From Actinomycetota bacterium (GTDB taxonomy: Bacteria; Actinomycetota; Acidimicrobiia; Acidimicrobiales; CADCTF01): 35,751 bases of DNA. The stretch lies in assembly GCA_019348255.1 (NCBI GenBank), contig JAHWJU010000005.1:20042-55792 (forward strand), given 5' to 3'. The notes beneath the pieces were generated by a model. It saw nothing but the letters and a program-made list of their open reading frames with translations. It was not told where the DNA came from and searched no databases. The stretch's first letter is position 1. Each line of letters starts with the position of its first letter. This document shows positions 8,354 to 18,736 of the stretch, piece by piece. The translations under genes and the position numbers were made by a program.

Positions 8354-8359
8354 AGGCTA
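8354..8359 (-). promoter_or_regulatory. -10-like TAGCCT, leaderless promoter candidate for the alkA-like gene
   Basis: TAGCCT-gccgcc-GTG (start 8347). Confidence 0.5.
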
Positions 8360-8405
8360 CAGAGCGTCCTCCCGGCAACTCCCGGCGATACGGGAAGAAT
8401 GCACC

Positions 8406-9254
8406 GTGGCCGTGCTCCTGGGACTGGCGGTGGCAGGCGCCTATGGCGCCGCCGACTTCCTCGGCGGGCTCAGCTCGAAGCGGGCGCCGGCGACGACGGT
8501 GGTGGTGGTGTCCCAGCTGTGCTGCCTGCCGCTGCTGGCCGTGCTGGTCGGAGCCGGCGGCGGCCACCCCAGCACCCGCGCCATAGGTCTCGGAGCGGCC
8601 GCGGGGTCGGTGGGGGCGGTAGGCCTGTCGTGCCTGTACCGGGGGCTGGCCCGGGGCCGCATGTCGGTGGTGGCGCCCATCACCGCCGTGGGTGCCGCCA
8701 CGGTGCCCGTGGCATGGGGCCTGATCGGTGGCGAGCGGCCCTCGCCCATGGCCCTGGCCGGGGTGCTGCTGGCGATGGTCGCAGTAGCCCTCATCAGCCG
8801 GTTGCCGGCTCCGGCACCAGGGACGGGGCAGGACCAGGCCGGCGACTCCGCCATCGGACTGGCAGTGGTGGCCGGGGCGGCCTTCGGCACCGTGTTCGTG
8901 CTGCTCGATGCCACCGGTCCCGACGCCGGGTTCTGGCCCCTCGTGGCCGGCCGCACCACCTCCATAGTCGCCCTGGTCACGGTGGCCGCCGCCACCGGAC
9001 AGGCGCTGGCTCCGCCGGCGGCGAGGATGCTGCCCACCATCGCCGGCGCCGGCATGCTCGACCTGAGCGCCAACGCGCTGTACCTGCTCGCCACCCGCCG
9101 GGGGCTCCTGTCGGTGGTGGCGGTGTTGAGCTCCCTCTACCCCGCAGGCACGGTGCTTCTGGCCCGCACCGTGCTGGGCGAGCGCATGGCCGGCCACCAG
9201 GTGCTGGGCCTGGTCCTGGCCGCGGCCGGGGTGGCACTCATCGCCGCCGGTTGA
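8406..9254 (+). CDS. EamA/DMT superfamily permease
   Basis: GTG start VAVLLGLAVAGAYGAADFLGGLSSKRAPATTVVVVSQL, multiple TM segments, C-terminal LYPAGTVLLARTVLGERMAGHQVLGLVLAAAGVALIAAG. Confidence 0.85.
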   Translation: MAVLLGLAVAGAYGAADFLGGLSSKRAPATTVVVVSQLCCLPLLAVLVGAGGGHPSTRAIGLGAAAGSVGAVGLSCLYRGLARGRMSVVAPITAVGAATVPVAWGLIGGERPSPMALAGVLLAMVAVALISRLPAPAPGTGQDQAGDSAIGLAVVAGAAFGTVFVLLDATGPDAGFWPLVAGRTTSIVALVTVAAATGQALAPPAARMLPTIAGAGMLDLSANALYLLATRRGLLSVVAVLSSLYPAGTVLLARTVLGERMAGHQVLGLVLAAAGVALIAAG

Positions 9255-9263
9255 GCGAGGGCG

Positions 9264-10049
9264 TCAGAGGGCGTCGAGTGCCGCCCTCAGACCGGCAACC
9301 ACCGCACCCAGCTCCTGGGGGCCGGCGCCGTCGAGGCGCTTGCGCATGAGCGCCGAGGCCACGATCACGCCGTCGGCCTCGGTCGCCACCTCGGCGGCGT
9401 GGGCGGGGGTCGACACCCCGAAGCCGATGATGACCGGCTTGTCCGTGGCCGCCTTCAGCCGCTTGGCCAGGATGGACGTCGATGCGGCCACCCGCTCCCG
9501 TTCGCCGGTCACGCCCATCAGCCCCACGCCGTAGACGAAGCCCCGTGTCCGCTCGACGAGGCGGGCGAGCCGGTCGTCGGGCGTGACGGGCGAGGCCAAC
9601 AGGACCGTCTCCACGCCGCCGTCGGTGGCCGCCCGGTCCCAGTCGTCCAGCTCCTCCAGCGGCAGGTCGGGCACGATGGCGCCGGCCACGCCGTTGTCCC
9701 GCAGCGCGGCCGCGAAACGGCGGTGGCCCGAGCGGAACACGACGTTGTAGTAGGTCATGACCACCAGCGGCACGCCCACGTCGGCGCTCCCCAGCGCCGC
9801 CACCACCCCGGACGGCGTGGCGCCCTGTTCGAGCGCGCGCTGGGACGCGGCCTGAATGGTGGGGCCGTCCATCACCGGGTCGGAGAAGGCGAGGCCCACC
9901 TCGACGGCGTCGGCACCTGCGTCGGCGTAGGCCCTGATCACGTCGAGCCAGTCGGCACCGAGACCCCCGGTGACGTAGGGCACGAGCAGCTTTCGCCCCC
10001 CGTCCCGCCGCTGCCGCAAGGTCGCCTCGAGGGGCACCACCTCGCTCAC
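9264..10049 (-). CDS. trpA: Tryptophan synthase alpha subunit
   Basis: VPYVTGGLG...[29 protein letters not shown]...VPDLPLEE...[15 protein letters not shown] at 10049 overlaps the trpB stop (GTGA). The longer 585-aa ORF is out-of-frame extension over trpB. Confidence 0.96.
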   Translation of the reverse strand: MSEVVPLEATLRQRRDGGRKLLVPYVTGGLGADWLDVIRAYADAGADAVEVGLAFSDPVMDGPTIQAASQRALEQGATPSGVVAALGSADVGVPLVVMTYYNVVFRSGHRRFAAALRDNGVAGAIVPDLPLEELDDWDRAATDGGVETVLLASPVTPDDRLARLVERTRGFVYGVGLMGVTGERERVAASTSILAKRLKAATDKPVIIGFGVSTPAHAAEVATEADGVIVASALMRKRLDGAGPQELGAVVAGLRAALDAL

Positions 10050-11212
10050 CCGAGCAGCTCCATCACCTGCTGGGCGTCCTTGTCCCCCCGCCCCGAGAGC
10101 GTCATGAGCACCGTCGAACCCTCCGGCAGTTCGTCGCTGCCAGCAGCTCGCACGATCCACGCCAGGGCGTGTGCGGGCTCGAGGGCGGGGATGATGCCTT
10201 CGGACCGCGACAGCAGCTGCAGTGCCTCCAGCACCTCGGCGTCGCCGGCGGCCACGTAGCGGGCCCGGCCCAGCGAGGCCAGGTGGGCATGCTCCGGCCC
10301 CACCCCCGGGTAGTCGAGGCCGGCGGAGATGGAGTGGGCCTCCAGCACCTGGCCGTGCTCGTCCTGGAGAAGGAACGATTTCGAGCCGTGCACGACACCG
10401 GGGATGCCCTTGCCGATCGCTGCGCCCCCGGCCGGCTCCACCCCCACGAGACGGGCGTCGGTGTCGACGAAGCCGGCGAAGGTGCCGGCCGCGTTCGAGC
10501 CGCCACCGACACAGGCGACGACGTAGTCGGGGTCGCTCCCCCCCAGCACGGCCCGGGCCTGTTCGCGGGCTTCGTCCCCCACGACCCGCTGGAACTCCCG
10601 CACCATCCACGGGTAGGGGTGCGGGCCCATCACGCTGCCCAGGCAGTAGTGGGTGCTCTCCACCGTCGCCACCCAGTGGCGCATGGCCTCGTTGATGGCG
10701 TCTTTGAGGGTGCGACTGCCCGACGACACCGGGTGGACCTCGGCCCCGAGCAGCTTCATGCGGAACACGTTGAGCGCCTGGCGCTCGACGTCCACCTCGC
10801 CCATGTACACCACGCACTCGAGACCGAACAGCGCACACGCCGTCGCCGTGGCCACGCCGTGCTGGCCGGCGCCGGTCTCGGCCACCACCTGCCGCTTTCC
10901 CATCCGGCGGGTCAAGAGGGCCTGGCCGATGACGTTGTTGATCTTGTGGGAGCCGGTGTGGGTGAGGTCCTCCCGCTTGAGCAGGACGCGCACCCCCAGT
11001 TGCTGGGAGAGGTTGTGACACTCGGTGACCGGAGTGGGTCGCCCGGCGTAGTCGCGCAGGATCGAGTGGTACTCCCCCAAAAAGCCGGGATCGGCCCAGG
11101 CCAGACGGAAGGCCGCCTCCAGCTCCTGGCAGGCGGGCACGAGCGACTCCGGCAGGTACTGCCCGCCGAAGTCCCCGAAGCGTCCGCCGGGGTCGGGCAG
11201 CCGCATGGCCAT
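10046..11212 (-). CDS. trpB: Tryptophan synthase beta subunit
   Basis: [23 protein letters not shown]...[22 protein letters not shown]...[20 protein letters not shown] Lys region HTGSHKINN. Confidence 0.97.
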   Translation of the reverse strand: MAMRLPDPGGRFGDFGGQYLPESLVPACQELEAAFRLAWADPGFLGEYHSILRDYAGRPTPVTECHNLSQQLGVRVLLKREDLTHTGSHKINNVIGQALLTRRMGKRQVVAETGAGQHGVATATACALFGLECVVYMGEVDVERQALNVFRMKLLGAEVHPVSSGSRTLKDAINEAMRHWVATVESTHYCLGSVMGPHPYPWMVREFQRVVGDEAREQARAVLGGSDPDYVVACVGGGSNAAGTFAGFVDTDARLVGVEPAGGAAIGKGIPGVVHGSKSFLLQDEHGQVLEAHSISAGLDYPGVGPEHAHLASLGRARYVAAGDAEVLEALQLLSRSEGIIPALEPAHALAWIVRAAGSDELPEGSTVLMTLSGRGDKDAQQVMELLG

Positions 11213-11868
11213 CAGTGATCCTCCTGCCAGTCGTACGGCCCTGTGCCTTCGCCCTCGTAGGCCGGGCGGGCGGCCGCCTTGGCTGCGGCCACGAACGCCC
11301 GCAGCCGCCGGGGGTCCTTCTTGCCGGGGCTGGCTTCGACGCCGCTCACCACGTCGACTCCCCACGGGTTCACCTGGGAGATGGCGTCGGCCACGTTGTC
11401 CGGGGTCAGCCCCCCGGCCAGGAGCAGCCGTTGCCCCGGGGGCACACCTTCGGCCAGGCGCCAGTCGAAGACCTGACCGGTGCCCGGATTGGGGGCATCG
11501 AGCAAGGCCACATCCGCTCCGTAGCTCTTCACGTTGGCCACCTCGGCGTCGCCGGCGACGAACGCCTTGATCACCATCCTCACCCGCCGGCGCACCCACG
11601 CCGCTTCCTCCGGGGTCTCCCGCCCGTGGAGCTGGGCGGCCCGCAAGCCACTGGCCTCCATGATCTCCACGATCCGCTGGGGGGAGTGGTCGCGAAAGAC
11701 TCCCACCGTGACCACCTCGGGAGGGAGGCGCTTGGCGATGTCGGCCGCCACCGCCGGGGCCACCTGGCGGGGCGACGGGGCGAAGATGAAGCCGACGGCG
11801 TCGGCCCCCATGGCCACCGCCAGCAACGCGTCCTCCTCGCTGGTCGTGCCGCAGATCTTCACGAACAC
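11212..11868 (-). CDS. trpF: Phosphoribosylanthranilate isomerase
   Basis: [36 protein letters not shown]...LHGRETPE...[15 protein letters not shown]. Confidence 0.95.
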   Translation of the reverse strand: MFVKICGTTSEEDALLAVAMGADAVGFIFAPSPRQVAPAVAADIAKRLPPEVVTVGVFRDHSPQRIVEIMEASGLRAAQLHGRETPEEAAWVRRRVRMVIKAFVAGDAEVANVKSYGADVALLDAPNPGTGQVFDWRLAEGVPPGQRLLLAGGLTPDNVADAISQVNPWGVDVVSGVEASPGKKDPRRLRAFVAAAKAAARPAYEGEGTGPYDWQEDH

Positions 11869-12638
11869 GCGTGCACCAGGGCGGCGAGAGCAGCGGCCGG
11901 ATCTTCGCTCGTCACCAGGTGCTCACCCACCAGCACCGCGTCGAAGCCGGCGTCGGCCAGGGCGCGGGCGTCGTCGGGGCCCCGGATGCCCGACTCGGCC
12001 ACGCTCAGCACACCGGGAGGGATCTCTGCCGCCACCCGCTTGGCCCGCTCCGGATCGACCGCGAAGCTGACCAGGTCGCGTTGGTTCACGCCGATGAGCC
12101 GGGCACCGGCCTGCAGGGCGCGGCTGACCTCGGCCTCGTCGTGGACCTCCACCAGCGCGGCCAGGTGCAGCTCCCCGGCGAGGTCGTGGAAGTCACGCAG
12201 CTCCTGATCGTCGAGGGCGGCCACGATCAACAGCACGGCGTCGGCCCCCATCAGCCGCGCATCGGCCACGTCGGTCGCGCTGACCACGAAGTCCTTGCGC
12301 AACACCGGTAGCTCGACGGCGGCGCGGGCCTGGCCCAGGTCGTCGGCCGAGCCCCCGAAGAACCGCTCGTCGGTGAGCACCGAGAGAGCGGCCGCGCCAC
12401 CTTCGGCGTAGTGCTTGGCCAGCACCGCGGGGACCAGGTACGGCGCCAGAGCCCCCTTGCTCGGCGAGCGTCGCTTGATCTCGGCGATCACCGACAGCCC
12501 GGGCGCGGCGACGGCGGCGGCGAAGGAACGGGGCGCGGGCAAGGCCCGTGTCATCTCGATCAGGTGGCCGAGCAGGCGGGGGTCGTCCGCTGCCCTCGCG
12601 CGGTGAGCAGCCAGGATCTCGGCGAGGTACGTGGCCAC
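11859..12638 (-). CDS. trpC: Indole-3-glycerol phosphate synthase
   Basis: [15 protein letters not shown]...[15 protein letters not shown]...VLRKDFVV...[13 protein letters not shown]...[16 protein letters not shown]. Confidence 0.96.
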   Translation of the reverse strand: MATYLAEILAAHRARAADDPRLLGHLIEMTRALPAPRSFAAAVAAPGLSVIAEIKRRSPSKGALAPYLVPAVLAKHYAEGGAAALSVLTDERFFGGSADDLGQARAAVELPVLRKDFVVSATDVADARLMGADAVLLIVAALDDQELRDFHDLAGELHLAALVEVHDEAEVSRALQAGARLIGVNQRDLVSFAVDPERAKRVAAEIPPGVLSVAESGIRGPDDARALADAGFDAVLVGEHLVTSEDPAAALAALVHACS

Positions 12639-12721
12639 GGCGGCGCCAGCCTAGGTGGTCGTCCCCGCCTGGCTCCTCCTTTCACACCTGGCCGCGCCGG
12701 GGGTCCCACCCATGGGCATGG

Positions 12722-13708
12722 CTACCGGGGCGCGGTGGTGGTGGTAGCCGGTCTGGAGGTGGTCGAGGTGGTGGCGGGGCGGGCGGTCGTGGTCGTGGCG
12801 GGGCGGGCGGTCGTGGTCGTGGCCGTGGCGGGCCGGGTCGTGGGGCTGGGGGGGCGGGTGGTGGGGGACGACGAGCCGGGGGCCGTCGGCCCCGGAGCCG
12901 CCGGGTCCTCGATGGGCGGCGGAGCGACGCATGCGGGTAGGTCGAGATTGAAGGTGGCCGAACCGGACACCACCACCGCGATGGGCTGGGTGCCGACCCG
13001 CCGGCACTCGAGCAACCACCGGACCCGCCCCGAGCTGTCGGCCGACACCGGGTTCGGCGACTGCAGCCGCCAGTCGCCCGAGCCGGTCAGCTCGGCCGGC
13101 GTCGCCGGCAGCGGCGTGGCCCGGACGATGCCGGAGGCGTCGACGGCTTGGTCCACCAACTGCACCACCAGGCTCGACACCTCACCCACCACCGGCGGGT
13201 CCGGAGCGATGGCGGCCGAGACCGCAAGGCCCTGGTAGCGGCTGACGGTGAGGTCCACGACCCGCCGCTCGCTTCCCTCCAGGAAGAACACCACCGGCTC
13301 CAGGAGCGCCAGGTTGTCGGGCGCCGCCTTCCACCCCCGCACCCGGTACCGCCCCCCCAGGATCTTGGGTACCGAGTAGCGACCGTCGGGCCCCGTCGTC
13401 ACCTCGATGCTGGCCCTCCCCTCGCCGACCAGACGCTCGACGCGCACCACCCCCCCCGACACCGGCCCGTCCGGGCCCGCGAGCGTGCCCGACAGCGAGG
13501 CCCTGCCCGGACCGAGCGCCACCGTGGTCGTGGTCCGGCCGGGGACGCCGGGCAGGCCGACGGCGCTGAAGTCGATCGCCGTCGTCGTGGTGGTCACCGG
13601 CACCTTCTTGGGCGGGGGCAGGGGCTCCACCTCAGCGGTGGTGCACGCTCCGACCGCGGTCACCAGTGCTGTGAGCAGGCACAGGCGCAGGCGCAGCCGC
13701 GGGGTCAC
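12722..13708 (-). CDS. Putative lipoprotein with carboxypeptidase-regulatory-like domain and Thr/Pro-rich C-terminal tail
   Basis: GTG at 13708: VTPRLRLRLCLLTALVTAVGACTTAEVEP (lipobox-like VGAC); ASLSGTLAGPDGPVSGGVVRVERLVGEGRASIEVTTGPDGRYSVPKILGGRYRVRGWK (CarboxypepD_reg-like); tail TTTTARPATTTTARPATTSTTSRPATTTTAPR. GTGA overlap with the ygfZ-like stop. Confidence 0.75.
   Translation of the reverse strand: MTPRLRLRLCLLTALVTAVGACTTAEVEPLPPPKKVPVTTTTTAIDFSAVGLPGVPGRTTTTVALGPGRASLSGTLAGPDGPVSGGVVRVERLVGEGRASIEVTTGPDGRYSVPKILGGRYRVRGWKAAPDNLALLEPVVFFLEGSERRVVDLTVSRYQGLAVSAAIAPDPPVVGEVSSLVVQLVDQAVDASGIVRATPLPATPAELTGSGDWRLQSPNPVSADSSGRVRWLLECRRVGTQPIAVVVSGSATFNLDLPACVAPPPIEDPAAPGPTAPGSSSPTTRPPSPTTRPATATTTTARPATTTTARPATTSTTSRPATTTTAPR
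12773..12820 (+). repeat. Two perfect 24-bp tandem repeats in the lipoprotein tail
   Basis: GGCGGGGCGGGCGGTCGTGGTCGT at 12773-12796 and 12797-12820, followed by a degenerate copy; encodes repeated TTTTARPA on the minus strand. Confidence 0.85.
12842..12867 (+). other. Canonical G-quadruplex motif
   Basis: GGGG-CT-GGGGGGG-C-GGG-TGGT-GGGGG on the plus strand (template strand of the lipoprotein tail). Confidence 0.6.
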
Positions 13709-14571
13709 GTACCAGAGCGTAGGAGCGGTAGAGCCTCGATCCGGGCCACCCGCCCGTGCACGGTGGCCGTCTCCGGTGGCTCCACGTCCCGCTTGACATA
13801 GGCCAGCGCCACCGGCGCTCCGATGCGCCGGGACCATGCCGAGCTGGTGACCTGCCCGACCGATGACTCGCCCACCAGCACGTCCGCATCCGCCGGGGGC
13901 ACCTCCGTCCCCGGTTCGAGCACCACGCCCCGCAGCCGCCTGGGCACCTTCCCCCCGCGGCTGTCGATGCGGGCCACCAGCTCCTGGCCCGTGTAGCAAC
14001 CCTTCGTGAAGCTCACCGACCGCTCGACCACGCCGGCCTCGGCGGGGATGGTGCGCTCGGTCAGCTCCCGGCCCATGGCGGGAACGCCGCACTCGATGCG
14101 AAGAACCTCGTAGTCGACGCCGGACCCCTTGGCCACACCCTCCGGCGGTGCCGGCTCGGGGCCCAGCAGGTCGATCCCCTCCACTCCGGGCCAGGCCGGC
14201 TCCGCGAGCAGGGCGACGCCGTCTCCGGAGCCGCCGCTCGTCGTGCCCCGCAGGACGATGCACCGCCACGGGAGCTGCTCGATGTCGGCCTTGGTGCGCA
14301 GCTTGAACCGCTCCAGGCGCGCCACCACGGCCGAGCCGAATCCGCCGTCGACGTCGAGCACCAGCTCTTTGTCGCCCAGCCGGCTGACCCGGAGCCAGGC
14401 GTCTACCTTTCCCTGAGGCTGGAGCAGGAACGACCAGGCCGAGGCCCCGGGCGCCAGCGCGCCCACGTCCTGGCTCAGCTGGCCTTGCAGGAAGGTGACG
14501 GCATCGGGCCCCGTCACCCGCACGACGTCGCGCGGAACTTCGGCCCAGAAGGGCTCCACCACGGCGCTCAT
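13705..14571 (-). CDS. YgfZ/GcvT-like folate-binding protein
   Basis: [36 protein letters not shown]...ELTERTIPAEAGVVERSVSFTKGCYTGQELVARIDSRG: YgfZ signature KGCYxGQE. ATG overlaps the trpE stop (ATGA). Confidence 0.9.
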   Translation of the reverse strand: MSAVVEPFWAEVPRDVVRVTGPDAVTFLQGQLSQDVGALAPGASAWSFLLQPQGKVDAWLRVSRLGDKELVLDVDGGFGSAVVARLERFKLRTKADIEQLPWRCIVLRGTTSGGSGDGVALLAEPAWPGVEGIDLLGPEPAPPEGVAKGSGVDYEVLRIECGVPAMGRELTERTIPAEAGVVERSVSFTKGCYTGQELVARIDSRGGKVPRRLRGVVLEPGTEVPPADADVLVGESSVGQVTSSAWSRRIGAPVALAYVKRDVEPPETATVHGRVARIEALPLLRSGT

Positions 14572-16094
14572 CGGGGGCGCACGGCGGCCCGGCGGGCGGC
14601 GGTCATCCGGCGGGCGGCGGGCACGGCCGCCAGCAGGGCGGCGGCCTTGTTGCGGCACTCGAGGTCCTCGAGGTCGGGATCGCTGTCGGCCACGATGCCG
14701 GCGCCGGCCTGCACCGAGGCCACGCCGTCCGGACGCACGACCATGGTGCGGATGGCGATGGCGGTGTCCAGGTTGCCGGAGAAGTCGAAGTAGCCGACGA
14801 CGCCGGCGTAGGCGCCCCGCTTGGTGGGCTCGAGGTCGTCGATGATCTCCATGGCCCGCACCTTGGGAGCACCCGAGACGGTGCCGGCCGGCAAGGTGGC
14901 CCGGAGCACGTCGATGGGCCCCAGCCCCTGGCGGAGCCGGCCCGACACCTGCGAGGTGAGGTGCATCACGTGGCTGTAGTACTCCAGCGTCAACAGCTCG
15001 TCCACCCGCTCGGTGCCGAAGTCCACCACCCGGCCGACGTCGTTGCGGGCGAGGTCGACGAGCATCACGTGCTCGGAGAGCTCCTTGGGGTCCTCGGCCA
15101 GCTCCCCTGCCATCCGCCGGTCCTCCTCGTCGGTACGACCCCGGCGGCGGGTCCCGGCGATGGGCCGCGACACCACCCGGCCGTCCAGCAGTTGCACCAT
15201 CGGCTCGGGAGACGATCCCACCACCGTGATCTCGGGGTGGCGCACGAAGTACATGTAGGGGCTGGGGTTCACCTGCCGCAGGGCGCGGTACATGTCGAAG
15301 GGGTCGGCCTCCAGGTCGAGGTCGAAGCGCATCGACAGCACGACCTGGAAGATGTCGCCGGCGAGGATGTGCTCCTTGGCGACGGCCACGGCCCGGGCGA
15401 AGGTGTCGGGGCCCACCGTGCGGCGCACCTTGGGTGCCGGATCGGCGGGGTCGGGCGGCAGCAGCACCGGCTCGTCGAGGGGGCGCGCCCCGTCGGCCGC
15501 CAGCCGGTCCAGCCGTCCTGCGGCCTCGTCGTAGGCGACGTCGAGCTCGGCCGAGTCCCACGCCGGGTCGACCACCACGTTGCTGATCAGGGTGACCCGC
15601 TGGCGCCAGTGGTCGTAGGCGGCCAGGTCGCCGATGACCGACAGCACCGCGTCCGGCACGCCCTGGTCGTCGGGCGGCACCTCGGGGAGCCGCTCGACCT
15701 CGCGCACGACGTCGTAGCCCAGGTACCCCACCAGTCCGCCGTGCAACGGTGGGAGGTCCGGCAGCGAGGGCGACCGGTACCGGCTGAGCAGGCCCTGGAG
15801 AGCGGCCAGGACGCCCCGGTCGAGGGGCACCTCCGGGGGGAGGTGCCCATCGACCACCAGCCGGCCGTCGCGGGCCACCAGGGTGGCCGAGGGCTGTCGT
15901 CCCACGAAGGACCAGCGGCTCCAGCGCTCCCGCTCGACCGACTCGAACAGAAACCCGGCCGCCTCGTCGCCGGCCAGCCGGGCGAAGGCAGCGACAGGGG
16001 TGGTGTAGTCCGCCAGCACCTCCCGCCACACCGGCACCACCGAGTGGTGGCGGGCCAGGGTGTGGAAGTCGCTACGGCTGGGCGCCAGGCTCAC
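14568..16094 (-). CDS. trpE: Anthranilate synthase component I
   Basis: [18 protein letters not shown]...[12 protein letters not shown]...[24 protein letters not shown]...[33 protein letters not shown]. Start probably GTG 16094 (alternative 16148 overlaps hisI more). Confidence 0.94.
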   Translation of the reverse strand: MSLAPSRSDFHTLARHHSVVPVWREVLADYTTPVAAFARLAGDEAAGFLFESVERERWSRWSFVGRQPSATLVARDGRLVVDGHLPPEVPLDRGVLAALQGLLSRYRSPSLPDLPPLHGGLVGYLGYDVVREVERLPEVPPDDQGVPDAVLSVIGDLAAYDHWRQRVTLISNVVVDPAWDSAELDVAYDEAAGRLDRLAADGARPLDEPVLLPPDPADPAPKVRRTVGPDTFARAVAVAKEHILAGDIFQVVLSMRFDLDLEADPFDMYRALRQVNPSPYMYFVRHPEITVVGSSPEPMVQLLDGRVVSRPIAGTRRRGRTDEEDRRMAGELAEDPKELSEHVMLVDLARNDVGRVVDFGTERVDELLTLEYYSHVMHLTSQVSGRLRQGLGPIDVLRATLPAGTVSGAPKVRAMEIIDDLEPTKRGAYAGVVGYFDFSGNLDTAIAIRTMVVRPDGVASVQAGAGIVADSDPDLEDLECRNKAAALLAAVPAARRMTAARRAAVRPR

Positions 16095-16431
16095 CGAAGC
16101 TCCGGAAGAAGCAGGTGAACTCCCCGGTGTGACAGGCGCCGGCGCCATCCTGGTCGACCAGGAACAACAGGGTGTCGCCGTCGCAGTCGTAGCGGGCCTC
16201 CCTGACCCACTGGCGATCGCCGGAGGTGTCGCCCTTGGCCCAGCGCTCCTGGCGGCTCCGGCTCCAGTAGACCATCCGGCCCGTCTCCAACGTCTCCCGC
16301 AGGGTCTCTTCGTTCATGTAGGCCAACATGAGCACCTTGCCCGTTACAAGGTCCTGGGCGATGGCCGGCACGAGCCCGTCGGCGTCGTACCTCACCCCGT
16401 CCATCCCCGCCTGTCGCCCGAGCCCGGTCAC
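16072..16431 (-). CDS. hisI: Phosphoribosyl-AMP cyclohydrolase
   Basis: [52 protein letters not shown]...[28 protein letters not shown]; no fused HisE domain. Confidence 0.96.
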   Translation of the reverse strand: MTGLGRQAGMDGVRYDADGLVPAIAQDLVTGKVLMLAYMNEETLRETLETGRMVYWSRSRQERWAKGDTSGDRQWVREARYDCDGDTLLFLVDQDGAGACHTGEFTCFFRSFGEPGAQP

Positions 16432-16437
16432 GGGCTC

Positions 16438-16443
16438 ACGTTA
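16438..16443 (-). promoter_or_regulatory. -10-like TAACGT, internal leaderless promoter candidate for hisI-trpE
   Basis: TAACGT-gagccc-GTG (hisI start 16431). Confidence 0.5.
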
Positions 16444-16459
16444 GGGCGCCGCAGCCCGC

Positions 16460-17209
16460 CTAGCGGAGCGCCTGGACCATCTCCCGCAACAGCTCCTCGT
16501 CGAAGACGAGGCCCGGCGGCTCGGCCAGCAGGGGCGGGCCGGTGCGCACGACGTCGCCTATCAGCAACGGCTCGTTCTGGCTGGCCTCGCTCACGGCCAG
16601 TGCTATCGCCGTCCGCATCTCCTGATCGGCATCCGACAAGTCGTCGCGCGTGCGCAGCATCGCCGCCTGGGCCGGGCCCGAGGGCTGGCTCTCGCTCACG
16701 AGGGCGACGTGCTCCCATGCCTCGGCGGCCCCGATGTCCTCGCCCGCGGTGCCCACCACGGCCCAGTACTCCCGGATGTAGGGGCGGCCGTCGCTGTGCA
16801 GGGTCGTGGGCAGGGGCCCGCCCTGGGGCAGCGGAAGGCTCACCCAGTCTCCCGGGCTGCTGCTCGAGCCCTGCTGCCACGGGATGAGCGGCGACAGGCG
16901 CACCACCGTCATCGGGCGCACGACGTGCGCCCCCGCCGGCGTCGTCAGGTCGGGGTCGTCGAGCCGGTCCCCCAGCCGGGCCAGGGTGTCCTCCAGCGCC
17001 CGCCAGCCGTGACGCTCGTTCTCGAGGAACTCGAGCAGGTTGGGGGGGCACAGCGCCGACGCGATCTCGCCCGCCCGGCGGGCCGCCATGTGCTCGGCCA
17101 GAGACGCCACGCAGGCGGCGTGGACATCCACCACGTGGCGCCCTCGGAGCAGGCCCAGGCGCGGCACCGGCGGTGCGTCGGAGACGGTGTCGAAGAGGCA
17201 CAGACGCAT
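16460..17209 (-). CDS. Hypothetical protein with FAH-like N-terminus
   Basis: MRLCLFDTVSDAPPVPRLGLLRGRHVVDVHAAC resembles the N-terminal region of fumarylacetoacetate hydrolase family proteins; canonical FAH metal-binding motifs not recognised. Lies between hisF and hisI on the same strand. Confidence 0.65.
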   Translation of the reverse strand: MRLCLFDTVSDAPPVPRLGLLRGRHVVDVHAACVASLAEHMAARRAGEIASALCPPNLLEFLENERHGWRALEDTLARLGDRLDDPDLTTPAGAHVVRPMTVVRLSPLIPWQQGSSSSPGDWVSLPLPQGGPLPTTLHSDGRPYIREYWAVVGTAGEDIGAAEAWEHVALVSESQPSGPAQAAMLRTRDDLSDADQEMRTAIALAVSEASQNEPLLIGDVVRTGPPLLAEPPGLVFDEELLREMVQALR

Positions 17210-17240
17210 GCCCGGGTATCGGCCGCCGCACGACGGTGCT

Positions 17241-18047
17241 TTAAGAAGCCGACCTCTCGGGCCCAACCGGGGGATAGGCGGCAGGCGGCCGCACCGGGAA
17301 GCCGGCGCCGGACAGCCGCTCCTTGGCCTCGGCCACGGTGTGCTCGCCGAAGTGGAAGATCGACGCCGCGAGCACGGCGTCGGCGCCGTGGCGGGCGCCC
17401 TCGACCAGGTGGTCGAGGTTTCCGACGCCGCCGCTGGCCACCACCGGCAGCCGGCAGGCGGAGACCACCGCCCCCGTGAGCTCGAGGTCGTAGCCGTCGC
17501 GGGTGCCGTCCCGATCCATGGACGTGAGGAGGATCTCGCCCGCCCCCAGAGCTTCCACCCGGGCCGCCCACTCGACGGCGTCGACGCCCGAGGCGCGGCG
17601 GCCGCCGTGGGTGTAGACCTCGAACCGCGGCTCCCCGGTCCCCGCCCTACGGCGGGCGTCGATGGCCACGACCACGCACTGCGCGCCGAACTCGCCGGCG
17701 ATCTCGCTCACGAGCTGGGGACGCTGCACGGCGGCGGTGTTCACCCCGACCTTGTCGGCGCCGGCCCGCAGCATGCGCCGGGCGTCATCCACGCCGCGGA
17801 TGCCGCCGCCCACCGTCAGGGGGATGAACACCTGCTCGGCGGTGCGGCGGACGGCATCGACCATGGTGTCGCGCCCGTCCGAGGAGGCGGTGATGTCCAG
17901 GAAGACCACCTCGTCGGCACCCTGGGCGTCGTATTCGGCGGCCAGCACCGCCGGGTCCCCCGCCTCACGCAGCCCCGTGAACCGCACCCCTTTCACCACC
18001 CGGCCGGCGTCGACGTCGAGGCAGGGGATCACCCTCACCGATTGCAT
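17241..18047 (-). CDS. hisF: Imidazole glycerol phosphate synthase cyclase subunit
   Basis: [55 protein letters not shown]...[28 protein letters not shown]...[17 protein letters not shown]. Confidence 0.97.
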   Translation of the reverse strand: MQSVRVIPCLDVDAGRVVKGVRFTGLREAGDPAVLAAEYDAQGADEVVFLDITASSDGRDTMVDAVRRTAEQVFIPLTVGGGIRGVDDARRMLRAGADKVGVNTAAVQRPQLVSEIAGEFGAQCVVVAIDARRRAGTGEPRFEVYTHGGRRASGVDAVEWAARVEALGAGEILLTSMDRDGTRDGYDLELTGAVVSACRLPVVASGGVGNLDHLVEGARHGADAVLAASIFHFGEHTVAEAKERLSGAGFPVRPPAAYPPVGPERSAS

Positions 18048-18736
18048 GCGGCCACCGCCTCCTCCACCGTGAAGGCTCCCTCGTAGATCGCCTTGCCCAC
18101 GATGGCGCCGGCGGCACCGGCATCGGCTAGAGCCCGCAGGTCGTCCAGCGATCCGATTCCTCCGGAGGCGATGACAGGCACGCTCGTCGCCTCCATCACC
18201 CGGGCCAGCCCGATCAGGTCGGGCCCCTGCATCGTGGCGTCGAGCCCGATGTTGGTGACGACGAAGGCGGCGGCACCGGCGAACTCCGGCCATGCGACGG
18301 CTTCGAGCACGCCGATGCCGGAGGCGGCTTCCCACCCCCTCGTGCGAAGCTGGCCGTCGCGGTGGTCGAGGCCGATGGCCACGCCTCCGGGATGGCCGGC
18401 GATCAGCGCCTCCGTCTGCTTGCGGTCGGCGACGGCCAGCGTGCCCAGCACCACCCGCGAGACGCCGGCGTGGAGCAGCGAGGCATCCCGCACCCCCCCA
18501 CCGGTCTGAACGGGGACCGGCACCGCAGCGGTGATGGCCTCTACCACCGACCGGTTGCTGCCCTGTCCCCTGGAGGCGTCGAGGTCGACGACGTGGACCC
18601 ACGGTGCTCCGGCTCCGGCGAATGCCCGCGCCCGGGCCACGGGGTCGGAGTCATAGACGGTCTCGCGGTCGAAGTCACCCTGGTACAGGCGCACGCAGCG
18701 CCCGGCCCGGAGGTCGATGGCCGGGTACAGGTCCAC
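18035..18736 (-). CDS. hisA: Phosphoribosylformimino-5-aminoimidazole carboxamide ribotide isomerase (HisA-type)
   Basis: [68 protein letters not shown]...QTGGGVRD...[16 protein letters not shown]. Confidence 0.94.
   Translation of the reverse strand: MDLYPAIDLRAGRCVRLYQGDFDRETVYDSDPVARARAFAGAGAPWVHVVDLDASRGQGSNRSVVEAITAAVPVPVQTGGGVRDASLLHAGVSRVVLGTLAVADRKQTEALIAGHPGGVAIGLDHRDGQLRTRGWEAASGIGVLEAVAWPEFAGAAAFVVTNIGLDATMQGPDLIGLARVMEATSVPVIASGGIGSLDDLRALADAGAAGAIVGKAIYEGAFTVEEAVAACNR

Noticed and set aside
12721-12840. CRISPR-like short repeats
   Set aside because: In-frame coding tandem repeats without unique spacers.
14572-16029. N-terminal part of the 774-aa minus ORF 13705-16029
   Set aside because: Out-of-frame overlap across trpE; only the C-terminal part (YgfZ-like, from ATG 14571) is a real gene.
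14961-16118. 385-aa plus ORF (and similar long plus ORFs at 10169-11218, 11215-12207, 20914-22107)
   Set aside because: His/Gly/Arg/Val-rich antisense of trp/his genes, no family resemblance.
16060-16150. trp attenuator / leader peptide before trpE
   Set aside because: trpE start overlaps the hisI coding end, leaving no room for a leader; no Trp-rich micro-ORF seen.
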